This document shows positions 12,254-24,851 of a stretch of DNA of 64,000 bases, piece after piece. Location: positions 5,332,001-5,396,000 of the forward strand of contig NC_079233.1 of NCBI RefSeq assembly GCF_028502605.1, given 5' to 3'. Numbering within the stretch: position 1 is the stretch's first letter; every line of letters starts with the position of its first letter. The position numbers and the translations under genes are program-made. Source of the stretch: Trichoderma breve. Its lineage: Eukaryota; Ascomycota; Sordariomycetes; Hypocreales; Hypocreaceae. The notes beneath the pieces were generated by a model. The model was given only the letters and a program-made list of their open reading frames with translations, was not told where the DNA came from and made no database searches.

Positions 12254-13336
12254 AGGGCGGGAGGGCGAAGCACGGCCCTCACCTCGATGCTGTTACTCGT
12301 ACAGTAGATTGGCAGGTTTGGGAGTCAAAAGATGCAAAAAGCAGCCATTCAGACATCAGCTCATAGGTGGTAAAGGTTTTGCATGCCCGTGGTTTCAGAA
12401 TAGCCAAGCGCTGTAGCACATGAGCATAGTTGGGAGCATTTACACGGACCTGTGGGCGGTTGTTGAAACCCTGATGCTGCTTCGATGCGTGCCGAATGTG
12501 GTGGTAAGTTCATTCAGGTTATTACGATATTCATATCAATACTCTTGTATTTGAACACGTAGCAATTTGATTCTTCATCTTGCCTTGCCAAAACAGTCAG
12601 TGATGGAGCCTGAGTGGTGCGCAATACCTAAAGCAAATTTGCTTTGTATTACATGTCTCCAAATTCGGCACCATGAAGCACATGCTTGTATCCAAGCATA
12701 CGAGTAGCAAGCGACTGATAACAACAAATCCTTCGCTTGGCAAACAACAGAGACAAGCTGCCCTGGCCAGAGATATTGCTGCTATAGGTATTGCATGCAT
12801 GCAATATTCGCAACCTATTTATTGTACTTGGGGAGAGGCCTGGAGGCCTGGAATTCAGAGCACAAGTAAAGGGCCCCGGGTCCGTTATAGTAGCCACGGA
12901 CTACCACCGAAAGAGGTTTTATTTTGCCCGTTCTTCATCTTTGCGGTTGGACAAATTCAAGGCGCACGAACTTATCGACCGTCTCTCATTTGATGAAGAT
13001 CCTTGTCGCATGGATGAAATCTCTTCTCTCCGGCTTTATTAGCAGCTGCTAAAAGACTGGGTCTGGTACCCTGTAATTTTTTTGGTGTAATTTTTCTTTT
13101 GGCCTTTGGGTTCTTTCACATCGGAGATACAAGTCGGGGCATTTCTTAGCTAGTAGTAATAATATCCTCGTATCACGGCATCTCTCGTACGAGGATGCAT
13201 GGTCAAAGAAATGATTCAAAAAGGGCTGGAAAAAAAGTGAGTGAGGTGAGCACTGTGCTCTCCCCCAGCGTCGTGATAAGGCAAGGGCTGGAGTGTACGA
13301 AATACATGCTCGTACTAATATAAGAAGCTGGCAGGT

Positions 13337-13358
13337 ATCAAATCAAATCAAATCAAAT
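13337..13358. repeat. AAATC microsatellite
   Basis: About four tandem ATCAA units are visible in an intergenic region. This is probably a slippage-generated simple repeat with no coding overlap. Confidence 0.75.
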
Positions 13359-13546
13359 GCTGAGTGGCTTGAATTGAAAGGGGGTGATATTGGAATAGGC
13401 AAACCGCCATGCCAGGGACGCCTCTCAAACCGGCCTGTTCCATGAAAGAAACCCTGCAGCAGCGCCGTTAGACTGACCTGACCTGAGGAAAGCACCGGTC
13501 GAGACAGGATGAATTTGCGCAGCCGGGCATCGCATCCGCACCCGCA

Positions 13547-13573
13547 GCGCATCGCATCGCATCGCAGCGCATC
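13547..13573. repeat. GCATC microsatellite
   Basis: About five imperfect tandem units of GCATC/GCAGC are visible, with no gene overlapping them. Confidence 0.7.
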
Positions 13574-16500
13574 CAAGGCAAGGCCGGTCCGGGTCCGGTC
13601 CAGCCAGCTGCTTTTCTTCTTCTTCTTTCTGTTTCGGCGCCCCTCATGATATCAGTCCAGTGACGCTAGAGCAGGTGTCACATGGCCGATGACAACAACG
13701 TGGTGGTGCAGCTAAGCTCCGGCTAGCTGTTATCTGGCGACGGAATGTGTGTGATGCCATTGGGTGGTGTTGCGAATGGCTGCTGGTTCGCGCGGGCTCA
13801 CACTCACACCATCCATCACCAACAGCCCAATGACCTGTTCAACGTCCCTTGCCCCATACAGTACTGTACTCGTACATGCATGTACTCGTGCAGTCCAGTC
13901 CAGACAATCTCGCTGACGGAGGGGCGCGCCACAAGTGGAATCAATGGAGTGATCCAATGTGAAGGCATTTCTGTCTTCTTGGACGGGCAGGGGTAGCAGT
14001 ACCTGCACGCACTGCAGCGCATTTTAGCGCCGCTCCGTACTTGTACATGAGAAGGGGGTCCGGCGCGCCACTTTTGTGCAGCCAAGTGCCATCTCGGTAC
14101 TTGATTGCGAGAGGCTACTTTTGGTTGGTTCCCTGCCAGCCCAGCGTCATGCGAAATGTGCTCCATCCTCCATCCCATACGCAATGTTGCCGCATCGCAG
14201 CAACCCTCATCGCCTGTCCTGGTGCGTTTTCAGCAGGTAGTACTCCGTAGTTGCACTGTACTGTAGCGGTCGTCAATCATTTCACCCTCAATCTCATGCT
14301 CATGCTCATGCCCAATCTCACTCACTCACTCTCACGTGGTAATCTGCATGTACACACACGGTACAGTAGGGAGGAGAGTAGCCGCGGGAGGAGCATCGTG
14401 ATGTTCCCCTCGCTGCATCAGAAGAGGCAAACAGGGCCAGAATGAATCGAGATGGCCATTCGTCCCACACTGCTCCATCCAGTCCAGTCCAGCATTCTTA
14501 TGGGTGGCCACAACTAACTGACACGGCATACGGTGCTGCGCTCGTACTTGTACCTGTTTTGCTCTGCTGCTGGTTTGCGAGCATGTGCTCCGTATGGCTG
14601 GATCGCCCTCCAATTAATGCTGCGCTGGAGTTTCACCGCCACTCATCAGGGCGGCTTCTTGTTGCAGGAGAATCAGGAGGTCGAATCACGGCCCCCTTTG
14701 ATTGATGGGCGCTCAAACAAGACCTTTCGTTCTTGTGCCCCCCTGGCACCCCCCCTGCCCTGCTTCTGCTTCTGCTGCTCTCTTCTGCGACGTCGAGGTG
14801 GTACTCGTACTATTCGTACTTGCAGAGCACTAGCACGGACAAAGAATCAGCAGCATGAACCTGTGGCTGCAGCACTCGTCCTTTGTACCTGTACTGTGAT
14901 CCACCGCCTAAAGGACAAAAGAAAAAAAAAATCGATTCCATTCTAGCATTTTGCTGTGGTTCGTGCCATGGCCAGGGACCAAGGCTGGCGCACTCACTAG
15001 TAGCCTCGAGACCAGGAGCGTTTCGGTGGAAGTGGACATTGTGGTAATAAACACTGAATGGAGCGAGGGATCGACAAGGCAGTTGGACGGTTTGTTGCCC
15101 GCAAGGTATATGCCGCTGTTTACCCGGACGAATAACACATGGCCGGACAGTGCTGACACTGGGCTGGTCCAAGTACTCCGTATTGAACGACTGATTAAGA
15201 TGAAATGGCCGAACGGAGGGCAGGTTTACCTTGATAGATGAATAGGGGACGGCGAGAATGAGACTGTCGTCGAGCTGATTGTCTCGCCTACCTGATCTTC
15301 ATCTTCCTCGCCCTCTCCTTTCGCCGAGTGAAGATCGTCTTTGCTGCTAATTACGCGTAACGAACTCTTGCAAATACAATACCACTCTGTACCGCGAGCC
15401 GACATTTGATGCTGGACCTGCCCGTCCACTTTTTGATCACGGTGTAATGAGGCAACATTGGATTGCAATGCGCACTATCGGTTTGTACTTTAAACAAAGC
15501 CCAGTGTACCTAGTTTCAGGAAAAGGGGGGCCGGTCCAATACTGCAATTCCCAGCCCTCACCAGTTCAAGTACTTGGCAATATTTGTTGTCAAAGGAGAA
15601 GCAGTACTACCTAATAATAGTATCATTGATATGGAGCAATACCGTAGAATATTGCTCCTTACCGTAGCTATACACCACGGCTACGACTACTAGCGGGAGC
15701 ACTGACTTGACGTCGTCTACAAAGGATATAACGTACGAGACACCGGAGCAATATGCGCAGCTGCAGCAGGCGAAGATGGATCGTGGGGCAGGCAAGATAA
15801 TCTTAGATGGCCCTCGGCCCAAACAAGCACAAGCACAAGCATCCATGGTTCACGGCGATCCATGTTGACCAAGCTTCCAGAGGTTCTACGCGGATTCCCG
15901 AGTCAGTCCCCCGTTGCTCGTACCGGCAGCCAGCTTATCGGCGGCCATGGCCCAGACGGGACAAAGGAGAAGGCTGTTTAAAATGAGGAGTGGAGGCTGG
16001 GAGTCATTGAGCGGAAACGAACGAGAGTGACCGGCCGGGCCGTGCGAGTAGCCGCCGAGCCGCACGGCCATCAAGTACCAGTGCCAGGCCTGCCAGGCTT
16101 AGGCCCGCTGCCAGCCCTGGTGGCTGCCGAACATTTCTGTCCGCCACTAGCGCAGGCCGGTCGACGGGTCTGCAATTTCAGGCCCACTCGCTTAAGGCCC
16201 GCACAGACCACGCAGGGGCCCACCGCGCCCCCGGCAACCCAAAAGAGAGCGCCAGAGCTCCAGGTCTCAGGGCATTCACTGCTCCGGTTAGCGCTAGCGG
16301 GCGCCGACTGCAGTGAGCTTCTCCCGCCGTGGCGTCACTGGCGATGGCACAAGACAGCATTGTGAGAGAGTTGGGTTGAGCCACTGTGCTGTACTCGTAC
16401 GGTACTTGACAGCGCTGCTACAGCTGCTATCGCATCCATTTGATGGTTGATGCCCTCCTCTGCAGGGTTTGATTCCAGGCCTTGCCCACTACGAAGCTGT

Positions 16501-16741
16501 CACACAATCCGCACCAGCTCTTCCCCCTACCCTTTTTCTTTTCCCGTGCGTGCTCACAGGCAAATAAGTAGCCCTGCCACCCCCTTCTGCTGCTTCTCTT
16601 CTCCTGCTCCCACTTCTACTTTCTTCACACACTATTTCCATACCACATCCGAAAGGCCTTTTCTGGATCCTTCTTTTTTTTTAATACCCTTTGTTTGTTG
16701 TGATACCCCCGCGCTTTAAGATACCCTTTTTTCTATCCAGA

Positions 16742-18505
16742 ATGGCTGAGGAACAGAAGCCCGTTGAGGTCGCCGCCCCGGTGGCCGTTGAGGAGACCGC
16801 TGCTCCTGTTGTCGTTGAGGAGACACCCGCCGTTGTCGAGCCGGTCCCTGTTGTCGAGGACAAGCCCGCTGAGGAGGCGAAGCCCGCCGAGACCGAGGAG
16901 CCTGCTGAGGCTGCCAAGGAGGAGGATAAGAAGGAGGAGGAGGCGAAGCCTATTGAGGAGGGTTTCCTGGGCCACAAGGCTCAGGGCGCCAGCTTCCCCA
17001 AGTGAGTATAGCGAGAGCTTATGTTGGCTTTGTGTGGCTGCGTCAATAGGATTCGCCGGGCGCTAACCAGTTCAACCTACAGGAACCTCATCGCCAGCAA
17101 GGCTTTCTTCTTCTTCGGCTCCGATGCCGTCGAGGCTGAAGTTCTCGCCGCCTACAAGAAGGCTGAGAAGCACGTCGAGGTTGCCCAGCACAACATCGCT
17201 TGGGCCACCCACACCGGCAAGGGTCTTCTGTTCATTGGCGACAAGAAGGCCCCCCATGGCGTCATCAACCTGGTAGGCATTCATTGACAAATACCCCCCT
17301 ACTGTTGAAATATCTGAAGCTAACTCGAGACTTCATAGGCTGATGCCACCGAGCCTGAGAACGACGGTTCCAACAAGTTCCACTTCTCTGCCAAGGGCAA
17401 CAAGCACAGCTTCAAGGCCAACTCTGCCGCCGAGCGTGACAACTGGGTTGCCCAGCTGAAGGAGAAGATCGCTGAGGCCAAGGAGCTCGCCACCACCGTC
17501 ACTGAGTCTGAGATCTACAAGCAGACCATTGAGAGCTTCAAGCCTGCTCCCAAGGAGGAGAAGGTCGAGGCCCCCAAGGAGGAGGCTGCTCCCGCTGAGG
17601 AGGCCGCTGCTCCCGCCGCTGAGCCTGCTGCCGCTGAGGAGACCGTCGCCAAGGAGGAGACCAAGGATGAGCTGAAGGCCGAGGAGCCCAGCAAGCGTCG
17701 CTCCGCTAGCCGCAAGCGCGCTTCTTTCTTCGGCTTCGGCAAGAAGGAGGAGAAGAAGGAGGAGGCCAAGCCTGAGGAGGCCGCTACTGAGACTCCCGCT
17801 GTCGTCGAGCCTGTCCCCGAGACTGAGGCTCCCGCCACCGAGGAGGTTGTTCCCGCCGTTGAGCCTGCTGTTGAGGCCGAGGCTAAGACCTCCGATGAGG
17901 CTGCTCAGCCCGAGTCCCCCAAGGAGAAGCCTGCTGTCAACAAGCGCACCAGCTTCTTCGGCAACGTCTTCTCCAAGAAGGAGAAGAAGGCCGCCGATGT
18001 CAAGCCTGAGGCTGAGTCCCCCAAGGAGGAGGAGGAGGTCCCCGCCACCACTGAGGCTGCCCCCGTCATCCCTCCCGTCGAGGCCACCACCCCTCTGGCC
18101 GTCGATGTCAGCAGCCCTGCTACCGTCCCTACTGAGACCACCGAGGCTGCCGTGACCAACGGTGATGCCAAGAAGGAGAAGGAGAAGCGCAAGTCTTCTC
18201 TGCCCTTCACTTTCGGCAAGCGTGATAAGTCCCCTGGCCCCGCTTCTGAGGGAGAGGAGAAGAAGGGCGCGTTCTCCAAGCTCCGTGCTACCATCAAGGG
18301 CAAGGGCGCCGCCAAGCCTGAGGACAAGCCTGCCGAGGAGGCCAAGGAGGAGGATGCCATCAAGGAGGAGGAGGAGACTCCCGCCGCCGAGGCTGCCAAG
18401 GAGGAGGCCAAGGAGGAGGAGGCCCCCAAGCCTGAGGAGCCTGAGGCTGAGAACAAGCCCGAGGGCGCCCCTGCTGCTGCCCCCGTCGTCACTGCGGCCG
18501 CTTAG
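16742..18505 (+). CDS. PH-domain protein of the Meu6 type, Lys/Glu/Ala-rich tail
   Basis: Three exons, 16742-17001, 17083-17272 and 17339-18505, give 538 residues. Residues 1-70 are acidic Ala/Pro/Val/Glu low-complexity sequence. About residues 72-195 form a PH-like domain (EGFLGHKAQGASFPKNLIASKAFFFFG, then THTGKGLLFIGDKKAPHGVINLADATEP, ending SFKANSAAERDNWVAQLKEKI), which matches the pleckstrin-like domain of fission-yeast meiotic up-regulated protein Meu6. The tail is long, disordered and rich in K, E, A and P. It is punctuated by basic-Ser-aromatic motifs (RASFFGFGKK, RTSFFGNVFSKK, KSSLPFTFGKR) that look like AGC-kinase sites. The strong GC3 bias and CT-rich leader suggest high expression. 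The tail opens long antisense reading frames (up to 418 codons) that I treat as artefacts. Its function in filamentous fungi is unknown to me; membrane or lipid binding is inferred from the PH fold. Confidence 0.85.
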
Positions 18506-19431
18506 AGAACTCGCCGACAGTGAGTGTTTTACGACTAAAGACACACTTTGCAAACTTTCCTTGATATAATTGTCACAAAAAACACGCATGAGAGGACTGG
18601 GAATGGAAGGATCTGCATTTCTTCACAAGATACCAAGATACCCTGTCGAGACTGCTTTCACTGATACCACTTTCCATTTTGTTTTTGCACGTCAATGGAC
18701 GAAAATTCAACATCAAAAAACTTGAAAAAATCCATGTTGCTAGTATACAGCATTCGCGTTCTGCTTTGTTCGATACCCGGGAGGAGGAGATAATTAATAC
18801 CTAATATACAGATGATGTGTGTCTAATCTTATTATACTATCATTTCTACACTGTGAAGTTGCCTGTCTCTTAATTCTATTGTTGCCGAGTAAATCATACT
18901 GCTTTGTGTTTAATGTTTAATGTTTACATACAACTGAGTCTTTCTAACTTGCCAATCAACTTCAAAGAGATAATTGCCTCTCATGAATGCACCCAGTTGT
19001 AGAAACTTAAAACCATCTCTCTTCTTCCCTTGAATGTTTTTGCCACCATTTCTTCTTTTTGACAACGGAGTGACGCCAAGCTCACTCACGCAGTTGTTGT
19101 TTGAGCCAGACAATGGGTACCCCCATCCCCATCTGAATTCCACAGGCTAGATTTATCACGGAGAATCACGGCATTCGGGATTGTCTCAAACAAATCTTCT
19201 TCTCTTTTTCTTTCTATTGTCAAAGTCACGCTAAAGTCGTCTTTTGAAGTGGCAAATCTTCTACTTAGACAGTATAGACGGACACAAAGCCGGGGCCTTT
19301 TCTTCTTCTTTGAATTATGGGTTAGAAGAAGCGAGGATTTTCTCATCGCTCCACTATTTACGCTTAACATCTACCGGCGCAAGTGGGCTGCTGCTGCTCC
19401 GTACAGTATCTACTTTCTCTATTCTCTATTC

Positions 19432-19476
<45 letters not shown>

Positions 19477-20229
19477 CCCGTGTCTACGCGTATGCATGGA
19501 CAATCGCTCAAATCCCCATCACAGCCTTGCGTTAAAAAAAAAAAAAAAAAAAGGTCAAGGGACCCTGAAACCCCGAGGGATCCGGCAACGTGGTGAAAAT
19601 TCCCGTGTTTGTATTTCTTTCTAAATATTGTGATGCTATATGCCCGCCATTATTAATATCCCCGCTTCCTGCATCGTCCTTTTTTGTGTACTCGTATATG
19701 AAGAAAAAAAAAAATCCCATCGTGATATCGCTCCTCTCGGGACATAACTCTAGTTATATTTATGCCCGGACCCATTCCTTCTTCGCAATCGTATGCAAAT
19801 GGAGACTTTGTCTAAAAACAAACTTGGTATCTGAGGAAAGCCGCCTCGCAAATACTGACAAGAATCAACATGAAACAAATAAAAAAAAAAAAACGAAAAG
19901 AAATCCCTGGCTGGCTATTTTCGCATCCGACTCCGCCCAGTATACTTGAAGAAACATGAAGTAGAAAAGATGAAAATCCCAATAAGTCACGAAAGTTACC
20001 GAAACGCCCAGGCTGGAAATGATACGCTGAGCACCCACATGTAGGTAAACCTAGAAGATGCTGAAATGATAGAGAGGGGAGAGAGAAAGGGAAAAGGAAG
20101 AGGTTGGAAATACCGCGGCGTGTCGTATCCGTGAGACATTAGACGAAGTGTGCCTTGCAGAGCGAGACAGCAGAGAGACATGGTCGCATGACCGTTTCTC
20201 CTTCAAGGGAGATTGGATGCTGTTGCCCT
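18506..20229. other. Intergenic with poly(A) tracts
   Basis: Between two convergent genes there is no gene. It includes the 3' UTR of the PH-protein gene, then AT-rich DNA with unusually long A runs at 19433-19475, 19534-19552 and shorter ones near 19705 and 19879. Confidence 0.55.
19433..19475. repeat. Poly(A) tract, 43 bases, with a second 19-base run at 19534-19552
   Basis: Forty-three consecutive A residues are followed 58 bp later by 19 more. Lengths of such homopolymers are error-prone in assemblies. They may be slippage products or scars of retroposition. Confidence 0.85.
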
Positions 20230-23200
20230 TTATGCATTATCCGACACAGAAAGGCTCTGGTACTTGCCCACGAGCTCCTCAATCTTGGGGAGCAACTCGG
20301 GAATGCGGAACGGCTTGGAGATAACATCATCCTGTGTAATTAGTCAGTCAGCAACATTAATCAATGGCGTGTCTATAAAGAAGTAGGTCCGAGACTCACA
20401 ATTCCGGCAGCCTTTGCATTCTCAATCTGCTCAGGCCGTGCGTACGCCGTGACTGCGATGATGGGGATGTGCTTGATAATTGTCCCCTCCTTTTCAAGTT
20501 CGCGAATCTTTCTTGCACAAGTCATGCCGTCCATGACAGGCATCTCCAAATCCATCAGGATGACGGAAATATCGACGCCTTCCTTTTCTTGGCCCGCCCA
20601 GAATCTCGATTTTGCCAGCGTCTGCAGAGCCTCTTTGCCATGGTTGGCCACGAACGTGTTATTGCCGTAGTTGCGCAGCTGTCGCTGCAAGACTTTCTGG
20701 TTAACAATGTTGTCTTCGACAATGAGGACGTCGAAAAGGGGATTGCGGCCTGCATCCGACTGGCTTCGTGACGTGGGACAGCTCGCGGGCTGGCCGCTGT
20801 TGTTAGCCGGAGATTGAATCTTGCGTTCGAGCTTGAACGGCGTAATGTGTTCGTACTGAGACGGAGGGTTCAAGCATTTGCGGCTCTGGACATAGAAACT
20901 GAACTTGCTCCCAGCGTCTTTCTGGGAAGAGACTCCGATCTGCCCGCCTTGCATTTCCGTCAAGATCCTCGAGATGAACAATCCTAGCCCAGAACCTCCG
21001 TACTGCACATGCGTCCGGGGAGACGCCTGCTGGAAGCGTTGGAACAAGACCTTCATTTCCTCATCGCCCAATCCGGCGCCCGTGTCCTCCACCGAACAGT
21101 GGATGTTGAAGCGCTCACCGGTACCCCATTCCTCTTCGTTGTCGATATCCATGCCGACTGTCCGCTGTACGTCGTTCCGCTCAAAGTAAAAAGTCCCCTG
21201 ACTCGTAATCTCGGAGATGTCCTTGGTTGCGCACATGCTTACAGTAATAGCGCGCTTCTCTCGGCCCTGGGTGAACTTGATGGCATTGGTTAGGAGGTTG
21301 ATGAGTACTTGCCTCAACCTTGACGGATCCAGCTTGGCCCAAGTAACTCCATAGGTCTCGAAGCTGTTGTCAACGCGGAACTCAAAGTCTATATCATGAG
21401 CAAGCAATTCCGACTCAAACATCTTCAAAGTACGGTGCACAACTTTGATCGGCTGTTCATCGACGGGAGTAACGGCTAGCAAGTTGGAGTCGAGCTTCGA
21501 CAGCGTCAAGATGTCGTCAACGATACGCTTCTGGTGGCTGGCGCACAAATTGATGGTGTTGGCAGCATCAAGACAGGACTCTAAAAGGGCGTCCACCTCT
21601 GTCCTATCCGAATGGGCTGTGAATGAGGCTATGCTATTGGCGATTTGATCGACACACTGAAGAATAGCCGACAAGGGGTTCCTCATTTCATGGCTGGTAA
21701 TATCAATGAAGTTTTCCTGCTGCCGCTTAAGCTCTACAGCCTCTTCACGCCTTTGGCTCTGTACCTCTTCGGCCCATTTCTGAGAGGAAATGTCTGTGAT
21801 ACAGCCAAAGATGGACGTCAAGTTGCCATCAGCATCCTTCTCCGGAAATGCGCTCATCAGAACCCAGGTGTCGACGGTGTGATCTCCACACAGTTGGCTG
21901 CAGTTGAATCGAAACTCAACCGAGATGGTCATCTTTTGCTCAAGAAGCTTTGTCCAGGCTGTCATCAACCCTGGCTTGTCTTCGATTCGTACACTATCCA
22001 TCCAAGCAGTGCCTATTTGCTCAGACCGAGAGTGTCGAGAAATCTGCCACCACATATCGTTGCAATAGTTGATATGACCACTTGGGTCGGCGATGAACAT
22101 TCCGACCGGCGCGAACTCGGCCATACGCGTGAATTTGGTTTCCAGCTCTTCTGCTTCTTGCGTACGCTGCCAAAGTTGCTCTGAGAGCTCCTGGCGGTCC
22201 AAAGCAGCTAGGTGAGCCGCTCGCTGGCCACGTCGAATCTCTTCCTCGAACAAGAGAACCGAGGCCATGGAAGTGGCCAACTGCCGTGACAAAAGGTGAA
22301 TGAACAGTTTGTAGTCGTCGTCGTATGGCCGCCGGGGGTTTACGCCTAGCACAATAAATCCCGTCACAGCTTCGCCCGTGGTTGTGGGGACGACTGGAAA
22401 GACGACGATTGTCCTGCAAGGGTCACCGAAACCCCGCCACTCAAATCCTTCTATGAGATGCTTTGGCAAGGTACCGTCTTCTTCGGAAAGCACAACAGGG
22501 GTGCCGCCTCTTGCTAATGACTGCCGTACATATGGCGCGAACCCTTCTTCTGATGTACGTAGATCCAAAGTTGGTGGGGCTGCAATATGGCCCTCCGGAA
22601 CACCAGGAGATCCTTCGAGAATAAGCTGAGGGGAGTGCGGGAGGCTACCAGACTGTAGTGATGACACTTCGCTTTCGGCATCATCCTTGACGGAATAGAT
22701 CATGCTAAAGGGAAGATCGTACTCGTTGAACGCCAAGCCTAGCCTAACCTGCGGCCAAAACTCACTGATGGAAGCTGCCGACGCCGTCCGCTCTCCAATC
22801 TCGCGCAAAGTAAGCATTCGGCGTTCGTTGATCCTCCGCCTGGTGTTTTCGAAACTCGGGTTGAACAGGCCAACAACCTCGCCTTCTTCGCCAAGAAGGG
22901 GAATGATGGACCACGAGAAGAAAGTCTCTTCTAAAAAGCCATGTCGGTTGATGAAGAGTTGGTCATCGTTCTTCATTGTGGCTTGACCGGAATCCCAAGC
23001 CGCCTTTAATATGGGGGCGAACTCTTCGTTGAGCTCGAACCAGGCATCTGCGTAACGCTTGCCCATGAGGGATGGATGTTTACTGCCTGCCAGTGCCACA
23101 TATGCGGCATTGTAGATGCTGACGTATTCACGGCCCCAGTACATGGCAGCCGGGTTGGGGCTCCCCATGACTAAATTTGCCATGGCTCTCAGGCTGTAGC

Positions 23201-24851
23201 CCCATTCACTCATAGGGCCAAGAGGCGTGGAGGCCCAATCTACTGACTTTGCTAATTTGATGTGCTCGGGCAGGTTCTCGCTGTATGGAATCCTGGTCCA
23301 GTCAAAGGTTGACCTTACAGGCTGTGATTGCAAGACTTGGTTAGTAAAGTCATCTGGATGGCGTCGGTTGATGTCATATATTGGCTCTATGGTGCCAGTT
23401 GCAGGAGTTATTTCGGTTGTGTCCATGGGTTCAATCGTGTCCTTCGCAGTCGCGGTGCCAAAGTAATCTTGTGGCTCGGGGATGTCAGCAGCAGGTGTAG
23501 CTGGAGTTGATAGACAGTCGCCACTGCCATCTTGCCCCGGTGCCTCCTCCCCTTCCTCCTCCATCATCACATTTGGTGACGCCTGGCGAGTAGTTTGATA
23601 GGTAACATTCCCACTGATGAATCGAAATCGACGCCTCAAAGTTGTACACAGCCACGTAACTCCCCGGTATTCGTACGTCGACGAGGGAGTATCAAGGGAA
23701 TCAACAACACCGATAGTCAAAACCCAGGACTTGAAGTCATTAAAATCATCCATCAGGTCGGGGGTAGCAGGGTCTTCCTGGTCGGGGCTCAGATGGCCGT
23801 GGAGTGACTCAGACGCCCGAAGAGAGGCGTTGTAGTACACTATGGGCAACCCAGGCCGTTGAGTGTTTACTGGGTTTGCCAGATCGACGAGGAAGGTGGG
23901 CCTGTCGTCGTGCTCGAGAAGCTCAAGAACACCAACACCCTGAAGCATCTGCAAGCTAGGAGGCAGGCTGCGCACGTCAGGGCTTAGGGACGGCGCAGAC
24001 ATGTCCATGGAGGATGGCGTGCTGCCAGAAAGAGCGGCATTGGTGGAGCTGACGCTTGCTCTGGGGAGCTTGAGAGTCGTGATGGGGTCTGCATCGTCAT
24101 TGCGAGCGTGTGCTAGAATGGCCGAAGCCACATCTGAGACGGGAACGCTCTGAGGGCGGTTGAAGTGCCTCGCAGGGGCATGGGAGAAGAAGAGGGGGGA
24201 GACTGCGTCCTCGCGGTTTACTTGGAGTGCGGCGGCCTTGGTGGATAAGGGGAACATGGCATCGCTGAGCATCTCGAGTCTCCTAGGGGGAGAGGCCCCG
24301 GTTCGAGCCTTCTTGACTGGTGTCGACCCCATGGCCTGGTCGTCCTTGACCTTGCGCGACTGGCGCTTCCCACTATCAGCCGACGATAGACTTGCGGCCA
24401 AGGCTTCGTTGAGGCTGGGATAGCTCCTGTGCGACGGCAGGGCTGTGATTGGATGCGCAGGGGATGGCGAAGAGATGTGATCTGGGCTGTTACTGTCAGT
24501 ATGCCATGGTGCCGCCGATAGGCCTGCCGAATGATGTCTCGAGTGGTCTAGATGGCTCTGGGCAAGGTGAGAAGAGCTGCTGCGGAACGGCGAAGAAGAA
24601 GAAGAAGCCGTCTCCAACACCGCAGCAAGAGGTCGAGGAGAGGCGGCAGGTTCGTCTGTAGAGGCCAAGGCGGGATTCGGCAACCCGGGGTCAAAGGCGC
24701 CGGGTGCCCGAGTCGAAGACGCTGCTGAGGACGGATGGTCGACGGGAGCAGTACTCGTGGGAAAAGCAGGTCCAGAAACAGAGGAACGGGCAGAGGCGGA
24801 GGCGGAGGCGAAGCCAATGCTATCAGCGGAGATGTCGTCCTTTTCCTGCAT
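20230..24851 (-). CDS. Hybrid histidine kinase with two PAS regions and a receiver domain
   Basis: Two exons, 24851-20400 and 20331-20230, give about 1517 residues. The N-terminal 330 residues are Ser/Pro-rich and probably disordered. A PAS-like block lies at about 535-680 (VDWASTPLGPMSEWGYSLRA, a common fungal kinase sensor signature) and a second PAS at about 905-1030 (FAPVGMFIADPSGHINYCND). HisKA follows with SHEMRNPLSAIL, phospho-acceptor His about 1054. The ATPase domain has its N box (RQVLINLLTNAIKFT) and glycine boxes DTGAGLG and GGSGLGLF. The receiver has EDN, acceptor Asp about 1434 in LMDLEMPVMDG, and Lys in ISKPF in exon 2. No membrane segment is seen, so it is a cytosolic sensor feeding the HPt/SHO1-SLN1-type relay. 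The first in-frame ATG is at 24851, but the frame stays open to about 25008, so an upstream exon is possible. All catalytic residues are present. Confidence 0.9.

Larger units (their letters stand above)
10741..16741. other. Long intergenic region rich in GTAC-centred motifs and microsatellites
   Basis: About 6 kb upstream of the PH-protein gene carries no recognisable gene. It contains repeated TACTCCGTA and TACTCGTAC/CTGTACTGTA words (for example 10877-10886, 11103-11112, 13858-13880, 14241-14249, 14800-14822, 15173-15182, 16390-16405). It also has short tandem repeats: three copies of GAGTCAAGT at 12227-12253, AAATC units at 13337-13358, GCATC units at 13547-13573 and CTCATG units at 14293-14310. 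The last 200 bp before 16742 are C/T-rich, typical of a highly transcribed fungal promoter. Confidence 0.5.

Noticed and set aside
14250..14320. CTCATG and CTCA repeats considered as a CRISPR-like or regulatory array
   Set aside because: Units are adjacent with no spacers; a eukaryotic microsatellite.
17333..18589. 418-codon reading frame antisense to the PH-domain gene, Leu/Gly-rich
   Set aside because: It is the complement of a GC3-biased Lys/Glu/Ala coding exon; its Leu/Gly/Ser monotony is exactly what that complement yields.
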